From: Actinomycetota bacterium
GTDB taxonomy: Bacteria; Actinomycetota; Thermoleophilia; Solirubrobacterales; Solirubrobacteraceae
Length of the DNA: 10,404 nt
Assembly (NCBI GenBank): GCA_009699565.1
Contig: WLNX01000042.1
Span: 1 to 10,404 of the forward strand
Direction of reading: 5' to 3'
Shown here in pieces: positions 1 through 6,096 of the stretch. A model generated the notes under the pieces. It had not been told where the DNA came from. It saw only the letters and a list, made by a program, of their open reading frames with translations, and ran no database searches. How positions within the stretch are numbered: position 1 is the first letter of the stretch; every line of letters starts with the position of its first letter. Made by a program: the position numbers and the translations under genes.

Positions 1-879
1 TCGGGCTGCCCACGGCAGCACCAGAGCTTCGTCCCAGTAGTTGTAGGTGAGGTACTCCCCGGCGCGATAGACCGAATGGACCGCCTGCCCTTCGTTCAGC
101 TCCAACCAGCGCTCGCCATCCTTGAACTGGACCACGCGCGCGTACTGGTACTCGGTCTCGCTCTCCCAGACAACCGTTGATGCGTCGGCGGTCTTGATAG
201 CTCCCACCGGGATGGCGAGCGCAACGAAGATCAGCAGCGGCAGAGCCGCCCAGCGCCGACCGAGAGCCGGCAGCGCAACGAGCGCAAGAGCGAGAGCGAA
301 GACGATGAAGGTGCGCCGCGTACCGAGCAGCGGCACGAGCAGCAGGGCGCTCAGGAACACTCCGGAGAGGCTGCCGATCGTTGAAATCGCATAGAGCCGT
401 CCGGCAATGTTGCCCGCATCTTCAGCCTTCTGCACGCTCAACCGCACGGCGTAGGGCGCGACCGCGCCAAGCACCATCACCGGGAACGCGATAAGCACCA
501 TCACCGCAATCAGCGAGCCGACAAATGCGCCCGCCTGAACCTGGTCAAGGGCTTTGACGGAGACGCTGAGGAACGGGCCGGCCACAAACGGGACAAGAGC
601 CAGCAGCCCGGCAGCGATCATCACAAGCCGCGACAGCCCGGCGACCGTTGGGTCGCGGTCGGCCAGGCGGCCGCCGAACCAGTAGCCGATGCTGAGCGCG
701 ACGAGAACGGTCGCGATCGTGTTGGCCCAGACGATCGTAGAGGCGCCAAACCACGGCGCCAGCAGACGAGCCGCGGCGATCTCCGCGCCAAGCGATGCAG
801 CGCCGACTACGGCGACGATCGCAACCGTTAGGCGATGTATTCGACGAAGTCCTTCTTGCGCGCGCCGCAGACCGGGCAA
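1..879 (-). CDS. Membrane-anchored spermidine synthase-like protein (fused MFS/SpeE type), 3' end cut off
   Basis: Translating the minus strand gives 293 uninterrupted codons that leave the window at base 1, so the C-terminus is missing. Residues about 18-230 form several hydrophobic segments. The first contains GAEIAAARLLAPWFGAS (residues 31-47), the signature of the membrane part of fused MFS/spermidine synthase proteins. From about residue 234 a soluble domain begins with ESETEYQY (239-246), then WLELNEGQAVHSVY (258-271) and NYWDE near the edge. This is the start of a SpeE-like Rossmann methyltransferase-fold domain; its cofactor and catalytic residues lie outside the window. Polyamine synthase activity is only inferred, since many such fusions have no proven substrate. 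The start is uncertain. There is no ATG or GTG before the first membrane segment, and an in-frame stop lies upstream within the rubredoxin gene. I chose TTG at 879-877; CTG at 870-868 is an alternative. Either start overlaps the 3' end of the rubredoxin gene, which suggests co-transcription and coupled translation. Confidence 0.8.
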   Translation of the reverse strand, partial: MPGLRRAQEGLRRIHRLTVAIVAVVGAASLGAEIAAARLLAPWFGASTIVWANTIATVLVALSIGYWFGGRLADRDPTVAGLSRLVMIAAGLLALVPFVAGPFLSVSVKALDQVQAGAFVGSLIAVMVLIAFPVMVLGAVAPYAVRLSVQKAEDAGNIAGRLYAISTIGSLSGVFLSALLLVPLLGTRRTFIVFALALALVALPALGRRWAALPLLIFVALAIPVGAIKTADASTVVWESETEYQYARVVQFKDGERWLELNEGQAVHSVYRAGEYLTYNYWDEALVLPWAAR

Positions 880-1010
880 AACCAGGTGTCGGGGATCTCT
901 TCGAACTGCGTTCCGGGCGGGATGCCGCCGTCGGGATCGCCTTCAGCGGGGTCGTAGATGTAGCCGCACGACTCGCAGATCCACTGTTTGACTGCTTCGC
1001 TATCGGTCAT
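828..1010 (-). CDS. Rubredoxin
   Basis: A complete 60-residue protein of normal rubredoxin length. Two CxxC knuckles (C12/C15 in CESCGYIYDP and C45/C48 in CPVCGA) form the four-cysteine site that binds one iron. The spacing and the linking residues DPDGGIPPGT and WFCPVCG are those of classical rubredoxins. The protein is a small cytoplasmic one-electron carrier; in other bacteria such proteins serve alkane hydroxylases, rubrerythrins or flavodiiron enzymes. No such partner and no rubredoxin reductase is visible here, so its redox partner is unknown. The ATG has no clear Shine-Dalgarno sequence in the preceding 20 bases, so a leaderless or very short-leader transcript is possible. The SpeE-like membrane protein gene starts inside its 3' end. 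The divergent Nudix gene starts 56 bases away. Confidence 0.95.
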   Translation of the reverse strand: MTDSEAVKQWICESCGYIYDPAEGDPDGGIPPGTQFEEIPDTWFCPVCGARKKDFVEYIA

Positions 1011-1066
1011 TCGTCAAAAGGTACCGCAGCCCGGCGGGCGCTGATGCGCCCGTTAGTCTCAGCAGC
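1011..1066. promoter_or_regulatory. Short divergent intergenic region with a small hairpin/palindrome
   Basis: The 56 bases between the rubredoxin and Nudix starts must hold both promoters. A perfect inverted repeat CGGGCG-CTGATG-CGCCCG lies at 1035-1052. It could be an operator or a weak hairpin in the 5' region. TAGTCT at 1055-1060 is a weak -10-like match just before the Nudix GTG. Neither gene has a good ribosome binding site here. No strong -35/-10 pair is visible, so promoter assignment is only by position. Confidence 0.35.
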
Positions 1067-1696
1067 GTGGAGTTTGAGAAGCCAGCCCCGGGTGAGGAAC
1101 TGAACCGGTCGGGAGCGGAAACCGTTCCGCGTCAGGCAGCGTCGGTGATTCTGCTGCGCGGAGGCTCGCAGACGCTTGAGCTGCTGCTGGTTCGGCGTAC
1201 TCCCGCGGCACGCTTTATGGGGGGTTTCTGGGTCTTCCCGGGCGGCGCAGTTGACGCACACGAAGGCGAAGGCGACGAAGCGCACCGTCTGGCCGCGGTC
1301 CGCGAGCTGGAGGAGGAAGCGTCGGTTGGCGGCGTCGCGCCGGCGGACCTCGTCAAGTTCTCACGCTGGATAACGCCGGCGATGATTCAGATCCGCTTTG
1401 ACACCCACTTCTTCCTCGCAGCAGCGCCAGACGGCGTGGAGCCCGTCGTTGATGGAAGCGAGATCGTCGATCACATCTGGTATTCGCCCCGGGCCGCACT
1501 GGATGCGTACGGGCGAGAGGAGCTGCCTCTCGTCTTCCCGACGATCAAACACTTGGAGCAGTTCTCGTCGTTCGAGAGCGCCGATGCGCTGATTGCCCAC
1601 GCCGCCGGGCAGACGGTCGAGCCGGTCGAGCCGCGGATCCTGATGGAGGGTGAAGTCGCCAGGGTTCTGCTTCCCGGCGAGCCCGGCTACGACTGA
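1067..1696 (+). CDS. Nudix hydrolase (NUDT19-like architecture)
   Basis: A 209-residue protein beginning with GTG, the only usable start before the conserved domain. The Nudix fold starts near residue 24 (AASVILLR, LELLLVRR). It includes FMGGFWVFPGG (50-60) and a Nudix box ending REL-EEE-A (residues 79-85), with a correctly spaced upstream glutamate at 71. This helix binds Mg2+ or Mn2+ and hydrolyses X-linked nucleoside diphosphates. The box departs from the consensus: a short acidic insertion (HEGEGD, 65-70) lies between the first glycine and E71, and the usual glycine after the EE pair is S86. The FPGG-AVD context resembles bacterial relatives of NUDT19, some of which are CoA diphosphatases. 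The substrate cannot be read from the sequence; a CoA or acyl-CoA substrate would suit the lipid-related neighbours but is inference. Its last 10 bases overlap the convergent SCP2-like gene. Confidence 0.88.
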   Translation: MEFEKPAPGEELNRSGAETVPRQAASVILLRGGSQTLELLLVRRTPAARFMGGFWVFPGGAVDAHEGEGDEAHRLAAVRELEEEASVGGVAPADLVKFSRWITPAMIQIRFDTHFFLAAAPDGVEPVVDGSEIVDHIWYSPRAALDAYGREELPLVFPTIKHLEQFSSFESADALIAHAAGQTVEPVEPRILMEGEVARVLLPGEPGYD

Positions 1697-2274
1697 GGCG
1701 CCTCTTCGTCGGCTGCGGCAGCTTCTTCCTCGACTGCGGCCTCTTCTTCAGCAACAACTTCTTCCTCGGCAACGACCTCTTCCTCGGCAGCGACCTCTTC
1801 TTCAGCAACGACTTCTTCCTCGACCGCGACCTCTTCCTCGGCAGCGACCTCTTCCTCGGCAGCGGGCTCCTCGGTGACACCCGTACCGCCCTCCTGCTGG
1901 GAGCGGTATAGCGGCGCGACGACATTGACGAGCGGAACCAGCTTGAGGATCACGGCGACCGGCCCCTGAGCCTTCATCTTGCCCTGGGACAACGCGGTGA
2001 TGATGTTGGTCTCGCCAAGCCAGAAGCCCTGTGCGACGTCTCCCGGCATCGCGAGGATCGCGGCCGGCCGCAGCTTGCTCTCGCCGAACTCCACCTCAAT
2101 CGGCTCGTCGGCCTCAAGCTTCAGCGTGATCTGGGCCTTCGGCGCGACCGTCTCCAGTCGAACGATCGTGCCGACGCGCTGAAAGTCAGCGGCGTTGGCG
2201 GGATCGGTGGCAGCCGTCTTCAGGCAGGCGCCAAGCGAGCTGTAGACCTCGTCATCGGATGCAAAGTGGGCCAC
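1687..2274 (-). CDS. SCP2-like sterol/lipid carrier domain protein with acidic repeat tail
   Basis: With the chosen start the protein has 195 residues. Residues 1-125 resemble the SCP2 sterol-carrier-like fold. It has an N-terminal segment FASDDEVYSSLGACLK, a beta stretch IVRLE...QITLKLE...IEVEFGE, then LAMPGDVAQGFWLGETNI followed by TALSQGKMKAQGPVAVILKL, which matches the typical W-G-x3-xxxAL-x-G-K-x-K-x-G pattern. The family forms a hydrophobic pocket for acyl-CoA or other lipids; the ligand here is unknown. Residues about 135-195 are a low-complexity tail of (A/V)EEEV(A/V) hexapeptides, strongly negatively charged and probably helical. Such a tail is not part of the domain. Start choice: a GTG at 2361 opens the same frame, but the extra 29 residues use atypical codons (CAA, AGT, AGG), and the family-like sequence begins right at the GTG at 2274. 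No good ribosome binding site precedes either one. It is convergent with the Nudix gene and divergent from the aldehyde dehydrogenase. Confidence 0.75.
   Translation of the reverse strand: MAHFASDDEVYSSLGACLKTAATDPANAADFQRVGTIVRLETVAPKAQITLKLEADEPIEVEFGESKLRPAAILAMPGDVAQGFWLGETNIITALSQGKMKAQGPVAVILKLVPLVNVVAPLYRSQQEGGTGVTEEPAAEEEVAAEEEVAVEEEVVAEEEVAAEEEVVAEEEVVAEEEAAVEEEAAAADEEAPQS
1722..1865 (-). repeat. 18-bp imperfect tandem repeat, about 8 units, coding for the acidic tail
   Basis: Eight consecutive 18-base units (for example CCTCTTCCTCGGCAGCGA on the plus strand) run without indels. Differences are mostly single substitutions. In the minus-strand gene each unit encodes the hexapeptide (A/V)EEEV(A/V). 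The reading frame is preserved throughout, so unit gain or loss would change tail length without a frameshift. Confidence 0.9.
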
Positions 2275-2376
2275 GGGACTCTGAGAGTAGTCGCCAAGCG
2301 CCCTCGCTGCGGCTCCGCCTGCAGCCTCATCCCACGCTTGGTAACTTTGGCAGGTACCCACGAGTAGGAGAGATCA
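2275..2376. promoter_or_regulatory. Divergent intergenic region; contains the aldehyde dehydrogenase ribosome binding site
   Basis: About 100 bases separate the SCP2-like and aldehyde dehydrogenase starts, the largest gap in the window. AGGAG at 2366-2370 sits 6 bases before the dehydrogenase ATG and is the clearest Shine-Dalgarno sequence in this part. TAACTT at 2342-2347 is a weak -10-like match without a convincing -35. ACTCT-C-AGAGT (2278-2288, either strand) is a small palindrome close to the SCP2-like start. If that gene really began at 2361, most of this region would be coding. Confidence 0.4.
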
Positions 2377-3819
2377 ATGGCCACGAAGACCGCAAAGCTC
2401 GAAAACTTCATCGGCGGACGCAGTGTCCCGACGACCGGTGAAGGCACTCACGAGGTCCGCAATGCCGCGACGGGCGAGGTAATCGCCGAGATGGGGCTTT
2501 CCAGCGCGGCAGACGTACAGGCCGCCGTTGACGCTGCAGCCGCAGCATTCACCGAGTGGCGAGACGCGACCCCTTCGGAGCGCAGCATGGCGCTGCTGAA
2601 CATCGCCAACGAGCTAGAGGAGCGCGGCGAAGAGCTTGCCAAGATCGAATCGCTCAACACCGGCAAGCCGCTGGCGCTGACGATCGACGAGGAGATTCCT
2701 CCGGCCGCCGACCAGATCCGCTTCTTCGCCGCCGCCGCACGGATGCTCGAGGGGCGCGCAACTGCCGAGTACCTAGCCGGCCACACCTCCTCGATCCGCC
2801 GCGAGCCAATTGGCGTCATCGGCCAGATCACTCCATGGAACTACCCGTTCATGATGGCCGTTTGGAAGTTTGCCCCGGCGCTGGCCGCGGGCAACACGGT
2901 TGTGCTGAAGCCTTCCGAGAACACGCCGATGTCAACCCTGTGGCTTGCCGAGATGATGCAGAAGCACCTCCCGGCCGGGGCCTTCAACGTTGTGCTGGGG
3001 ACCGGAGAGGTTGGAGAGCAGCTCGTCCGCAACGACGGGATCAGCATGGTCTCCCTCACCGGCAGCGTCCGCGCCGGCAAGGCGGTCGCGGCGGCAGCGG
3101 CAGAGTCGCTCAAGCGCGTGCATCTCGAGCTGGGCGGCAAAGCGCCGGTGATCGTCTTTGACGACGCCGACATTGAGGCCGCCGCAGAAGGCATCGCGGG
3201 CGCCGGTTACTTCAACGCGGGGCAGGACTGCACCGCTGCCACGCGCGTCATCGCGGGCCCGGGACTCTACGGCGACCTCGTCGACGCTCTAGCCGAGCAG
3301 GCGAAGGCGACCGTCTTTGGTGATCCCCTCGACGAGAACACCTACATGGGCCCGGTCATCAGCCAAGCTCAGCTTGACCGTGTTACAGGGTTTATCGATC
3401 GCGTGCCCGAGCACGCCCGCGTCGCTGCCGGCGGCAGCGCGCCGGCCGACGGCGGCGGCTACTGGTTCGAGCCGACTGTGGTCGCCGACCTCAAGCAGGA
3501 CGACGAGATGATCCAGAACGAGATCTTCGGACCGGTCGTCACCGTTCAGCAGTTCAGCGACGAGGCAGAGGCGCTGGCCTGGGCGAACGGCGTCAAGTAC
3601 GGCCTGGCTTCGAGCGTCTGGACGCGCGACCACGGCCGCGCGATGCGGATGGCGAAGGGACTTGACTTCGGTTGCGTCTGGATCAACACCCACATCCCAA
3701 TCGTCGCCGAGATGCCGCACGGCGGATTCAAGGAGTCCGGTTACGGCAAGGACCTGTCGATGTATGGGTTCGAGGACTACACGCGCGTCAAGCACGTGAT
3801 GTCGAACATCGAGGGCTGA
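2377..3819 (+). CDS. NAD(P)-dependent aldehyde dehydrogenase, gamma-aminobutyraldehyde dehydrogenase-like
   Basis: A full-length 480-residue ALDH-superfamily enzyme, usual size for the family. Catalytic features are intact: N155 in PWNYP stabilises the oxyanion, K178 in VVLKPSE contacts the cofactor, E251 in LELGGK is the general base, and C285 in NAGQDCTAAT is the nucleophile. The segment around the cysteine and the C-terminal MPHGGFKESGYGKDLSMYGFEDY closely recall PatD/YdcW (prr-type) gamma-aminobutyraldehyde dehydrogenases. These oxidise 4-aminobutanal from putrescine to GABA in the cytoplasm. Betaine-aldehyde or another amino-aldehyde is the main alternative. No putrescine aminotransferase or oxidase is adjacent, so the pathway role is inferred from similarity. 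An AGGAG site 6 bases upstream fixes the ATG. The gene ends 9 bases before the stop of the convergent MBL hydrolase gene, and no T-rich terminator separates them. Confidence 0.92.
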   Translation: MATKTAKLENFIGGRSVPTTGEGTHEVRNAATGEVIAEMGLSSAADVQAAVDAAAAAFTEWRDATPSERSMALLNIANELEERGEELAKIESLNTGKPLALTIDEEIPPAADQIRFFAAAARMLEGRATAEYLAGHTSSIRREPIGVIGQITPWNYPFMMAVWKFAPALAAGNTVVLKPSENTPMSTLWLAEMMQKHLPAGAFNVVLGTGEVGEQLVRNDGISMVSLTGSVRAGKAVAAAAAESLKRVHLELGGKAPVIVFDDADIEAAAEGIAGAGYFNAGQDCTAATRVIAGPGLYGDLVDALAEQAKATVFGDPLDENTYMGPVISQAQLDRVTGFIDRVPEHARVAAGGSAPADGGGYWFEPTVVADLKQDDEMIQNEIFGPVVTVQQFSDEAEALAWANGVKYGLASSVWTRDHGRAMRMAKGLDFGCVWINTHIPIVAEMPHGGFKESGYGKDLSMYGFEDYTRVKHVMSNIEG

Positions 3820-3824
3820 CCGCA

Positions 3825-3839
3825 GCGGCTAGAGGCCGC
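3825..3839. terminator. Possible small bidirectional hairpin at a convergent gene junction
   Basis: GCGGC-TAGAG-GCCGC is a perfect 5-bp stem with a 5-base loop. It lies just after the aldehyde dehydrogenase stop (3819) and spans the stop codon of the convergent hydrolase gene. There is no T tract on either side, so it is not a classical intrinsic terminator. It might weakly help ending of transcripts from both sides. Confidence 0.25.
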
Positions 3840-4620
3840 CGTATTCGCCGATGTCCGGCCGCTGCGCACCTGCCGGCAGCCGGCCTTCGGCTGCCAGTTT
3901 GTCGATGTGCGCGGCAAGCGTCGCTTCGGCGGCCGGCTTCAGGATCGCCGGGACGTCGCCCCATGCGTGGGCGAGCATCTCGTCGCTGCTGCGCGCTCCG
4001 CCTTCGAGCGCTTCGATCAGCATCCGCTCGCGGTCAAGCCGGTGGTCGCGGTACTCGATCAGGCGCGCGCGGGCTTCGTCGCCGAAGATCGGTCCGCCAT
4101 GTCCCGGGCAGAGGAGATTCAGTTCGAGCGCAATCAGGCGATCAAGCGCATTCAGATAACCGGCAAGAGCGTTCTCGTCGGGCGAGATGTAGACGCTGCC
4201 GTGACCGAGTACAGCATCGCCGGTGAAGAGCGCCTCGCCGGCGAGGAAAGCGAGGTGGTCTGGCGCGTGGCCAGGGGTGGCAATTGCCGTCAGCGGACCG
4301 AAGTCGTCTCCGTCTGCGAGCAACTCGCTGGCACGGCTCACGGCCGCGGCCCCGACCGGAACGTCACCTACCCGCTCCAGCAAGCCCTCGAGTCCTCCGC
4401 TGTGATCGGCATGGTCATGCGTGATCGCGATGCCGCCGACTCCTCCGCGAACCGCTGCCTCCCCGGCGAGCCGGTCGAGGTGGCTGTCTATCGGCGGGCC
4501 CGGATCGACGATCCAGCAGGGGTCTCTGCCAATCAGCCAGCTGTTTGATCCGTCGAGCGTGAACGGCCCCGGATTCTCGGCCAGCACGCAGGTGATGTCG
4601 AAGTCTTCGAGCCGTTCCAC
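3829..4620 (-). CDS. MBL-fold metallo-hydrolase, LACTB2-like
   Basis: A 263-residue protein starting at GTG 4620-4618; GGTAGG 9-14 bases upstream may serve as ribosome binding site. The N-terminal half has the NSWLIG...WIVDPGP beta strands and the metal motif HDHADH (68-73). H118 (TPGHAPDH), D135 (LFTGDAVL) and H174 (CPGHGGPI) complete a two-zinc site. The C-terminal part, about residue 185 onward (YRDHRLDRERMLIEAL, then a DEMLAHAW helix-turn-helix-like segment), matches the winged-helix tail of LACTB2-type proteins. Members include thioester hydrolases and, in animals, an RNA-cleaving enzyme; the substrate here cannot be decided. The reading frame stays open far upstream, to 5790, but that part is antisense to the acyltransferase gene and not family-like. 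The gene is convergent with the aldehyde dehydrogenase and divergent from the WS/DGAT gene, with 57 bases between starts. Confidence 0.88.
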   Translation of the reverse strand: MERLEDFDITCVLAENPGPFTLDGSNSWLIGRDPCWIVDPGPPIDSHLDRLAGEAAVRGGVGGIAITHDHADHSGGLEGLLERVGDVPVGAAAVSRASELLADGDDFGPLTAIATPGHAPDHLAFLAGEALFTGDAVLGHGSVYISPDENALAGYLNALDRLIALELNLLCPGHGGPIFGDEARARLIEYRDHRLDRERMLIEALEGGARSSDEMLAHAWGDVPAILKPAAEATLAAHIDKLAAEGRLPAGAQRPDIGEYGGL

Positions 4621-4664
4621 ATCCGCGAGCCTACCGGCCTCCGACGCGCAACCGGCAAGCGTGT

Positions 4665-4669
4665 AAGGA
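4665..4669 (+). promoter_or_regulatory. Ribosome binding site that selects the WS/DGAT start
   Basis: AAGGA lies 8 bases before the GTG at 4678, an ideal distance. The alternative ATG at 4669 overlaps the last base of this site and so would have no usable ribosome binding site. Confidence 0.65.
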
Positions 4670-4677
4670 TGGGAGCC

Positions 4678-6096
4678 GTGACGACGTTTGACCGACTCAG
4701 TGCGCTGGATGCAGCCTTCCTCGACATCGAGACCGAGCGCGCGCCGATGCAGGTCGGTTGGACGATGCGGTTTGCCGGTGAGGCTCCCGGGATTGAGCAG
4801 TTGCGCAGCCACGTTGAGTCGCGACTTGAGAGCGTGCCAAGGCTGAGGCGCCGAATCGTTGAGCCGGCGATGGGCCTCGGCGACCCCCACTGGGTCGACG
4901 ACCAGCTCTTCGCGATCGACCGGCACGTGAACGTAATCCACATGGTCGCCTCCGATCAGCAGCCGGCCCTGAGCGCCGTCGCGGAGGAACTGCTCTCGCA
5001 GCCCCTCGACCGCTCGCGCCCACTCTGGCGATTGCAACTCGTAACGGGGCTCGCCGAGGGCGGTTTCGCAATCATCGGGCAGGCGCACCACGCTCTGATC
5101 GATGGCTTGGCGGCACTTGAGATCGCAACGATCATCTTCGACGGCGTCGCGACCCCCAACGACGAGGCCGCGGCTCGTTGGTTGCCGGAAGAAGCGCCAT
5201 CGACAAGCGAGGTGCTGACGGCGGCAGCGCTTTCGCGGATCGGCGCCGGCAGCGACGTCGCGACGACATTGGTGCGCTCGATTGCCGGCGGCCCAGCGGC
5301 GCTCGTGGAAGCCGTAACCGCGCTCGTCGCCCTGTTCACTCCGGGGAACCGTACGGCGCTCGAGAACTCTGCCAGCCCACGCCGAAGGGTCGCCTTCGCC
5401 TCGCTCCCGCTCGAGCGGATGCAGGGGGCGGCGCAGAGGCACGGCGTGACGATCAATGATGTGCTGCTGGCATCCAGCGGCGGCGCGGTAAGCGGGGCGC
5501 TGGCGCGGCGAGGAGAGCAGCCCGACGGAATTCGAGTGCTGGTTCCAACCACGGTCCGCCAGCCCGGCGAAAGCGCCGCCAGCCACGGCAATCGGATCTC
5601 CGTGATGGTCGTAGAGCTGCCTTTGAATGCGAATGATCCCGGCAGCGTGCTCCGCACCGTTGGACGGCGGACGAAGACTCTCAAGCGGGCTGGCTACGCC
5701 GGGACGCTCGACACCGCCGTGCGCGCCGCCGACCTGCTTGCGCCACCGGTGCGCAGCGCCGCTGTCCGGGCAGCGATCGGCGCTGCCCACTTCACGCTCG
5801 TGATCTCAAACGTGCCCGGGCCATCCGCCCCACTTGAACTGGCTGGCCGAGAGCTGGAGGGGATTTGGCCCGCAGTTCCTCTGATCGACGGCCACGCCCT
5901 GTCAATCGGGGCGATCTCTCATGCTGGCGTGCTGCATGTCGGCTGCTTCGCCGACGCGGCGCTGGTCCCTGACCTCGACTTGATCGCCGCCGACATCGCG
6001 GCGACCTTTGACCAACTCTGCGAGATGGCACCACCTCAGCAGGCGCCCTGGCAACAGCGGGCGCGGCAGCGGCGCGACGCCCGCCGAGTCGCCTAG
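4678..6096 (+). CDS. Wax ester synthase/diacylglycerol O-acyltransferase (WS/DGAT)
   Basis: A 472-residue protein, normal for bacterial WS/DGAT enzymes. They transfer an acyl group from acyl-CoA to a fatty alcohol or diacylglycerol, making wax esters or triacylglycerol for inclusions at the inner membrane. The N-terminus RLSALDAAFLDIE is typical. The block PLDRSRPLW (109-117) precedes the catalytic motif HHALIDG (137-143; H138 is the expected catalytic base). The C-terminal domain has TINDVLLA (258-265), GNRISVMVVELP and SNVPGP (377-382), all hallmarks of the family. No key residue is missing. Whether it prefers alcohols or diacylglycerol cannot be told. GTG at 4678 was chosen because of the AAGGA site 8 bases upstream; ATG at 4669 would add three residues. 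The stop codon overlaps that of the convergent dehydrogenase gene within CTAG (6093-6096). Confidence 0.93.
   Translation: MTTFDRLSALDAAFLDIETERAPMQVGWTMRFAGEAPGIEQLRSHVESRLESVPRLRRRIVEPAMGLGDPHWVDDQLFAIDRHVNVIHMVASDQQPALSAVAEELLSQPLDRSRPLWRLQLVTGLAEGGFAIIGQAHHALIDGLAALEIATIIFDGVATPNDEAAARWLPEEAPSTSEVLTAAALSRIGAGSDVATTLVRSIAGGPAALVEAVTALVALFTPGNRTALENSASPRRRVAFASLPLERMQGAAQRHGVTINDVLLASSGGAVSGALARRGEQPDGIRVLVPTTVRQPGESAASHGNRISVMVVELPLNANDPGSVLRTVGRRTKTLKRAGYAGTLDTAVRAADLLAPPVRSAAVRAAIGAAHFTLVISNVPGPSAPLELAGRELEGIWPAVPLIDGHALSIGAISHAGVLHVGCFADAALVPDLDLIAADIAATFDQLCEMAPPQQAPWQQRARQRRDARRVA

Noticed and set aside
1722..1865. Possible CRISPR array
   Set aside because: Units are 18 bases, directly adjacent with no spacers, and keep a coding frame.
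1545..1925. A minus-strand frame rich in Arg, Lys and Ser over the repeat region, resembling a basic repeat protein
   Set aside because: It is only another frame of the 18-bp repeat; the acidic frame is continuous with the SCP2-like domain and therefore the real one.
2275..2361. N-terminal extension of the SCP2-like protein from GTG 2361
   Set aside because: The added residues use codons unlike the rest, have no ribosome binding site, and would consume the divergent promoter region; kept only as an alternative start.
2556..3161. A 201-codon plus-strand frame inside the aldehyde dehydrogenase gene
   Set aside because: It lies out of frame within a complete, motif-intact ALDH and is Arg/Gly/Ala-rich without recognisable domains, so it is a shadow.
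4956..5684. A 242-codon minus-strand frame opposite WS/DGAT
   Set aside because: Ser/Ala-rich antisense shadow with no family motifs and no ribosome binding site.
4621..5790. Long open frame on the minus strand extending the MBL hydrolase upstream to 5790
   Set aside because: It is the antisense of the well-supported WS/DGAT gene, is rich in Arg, His and other shadow-frame residues, and shows no domain; MBL-family similarity begins only at about 4620. GC-rich coding DNA often leaves such frames open.
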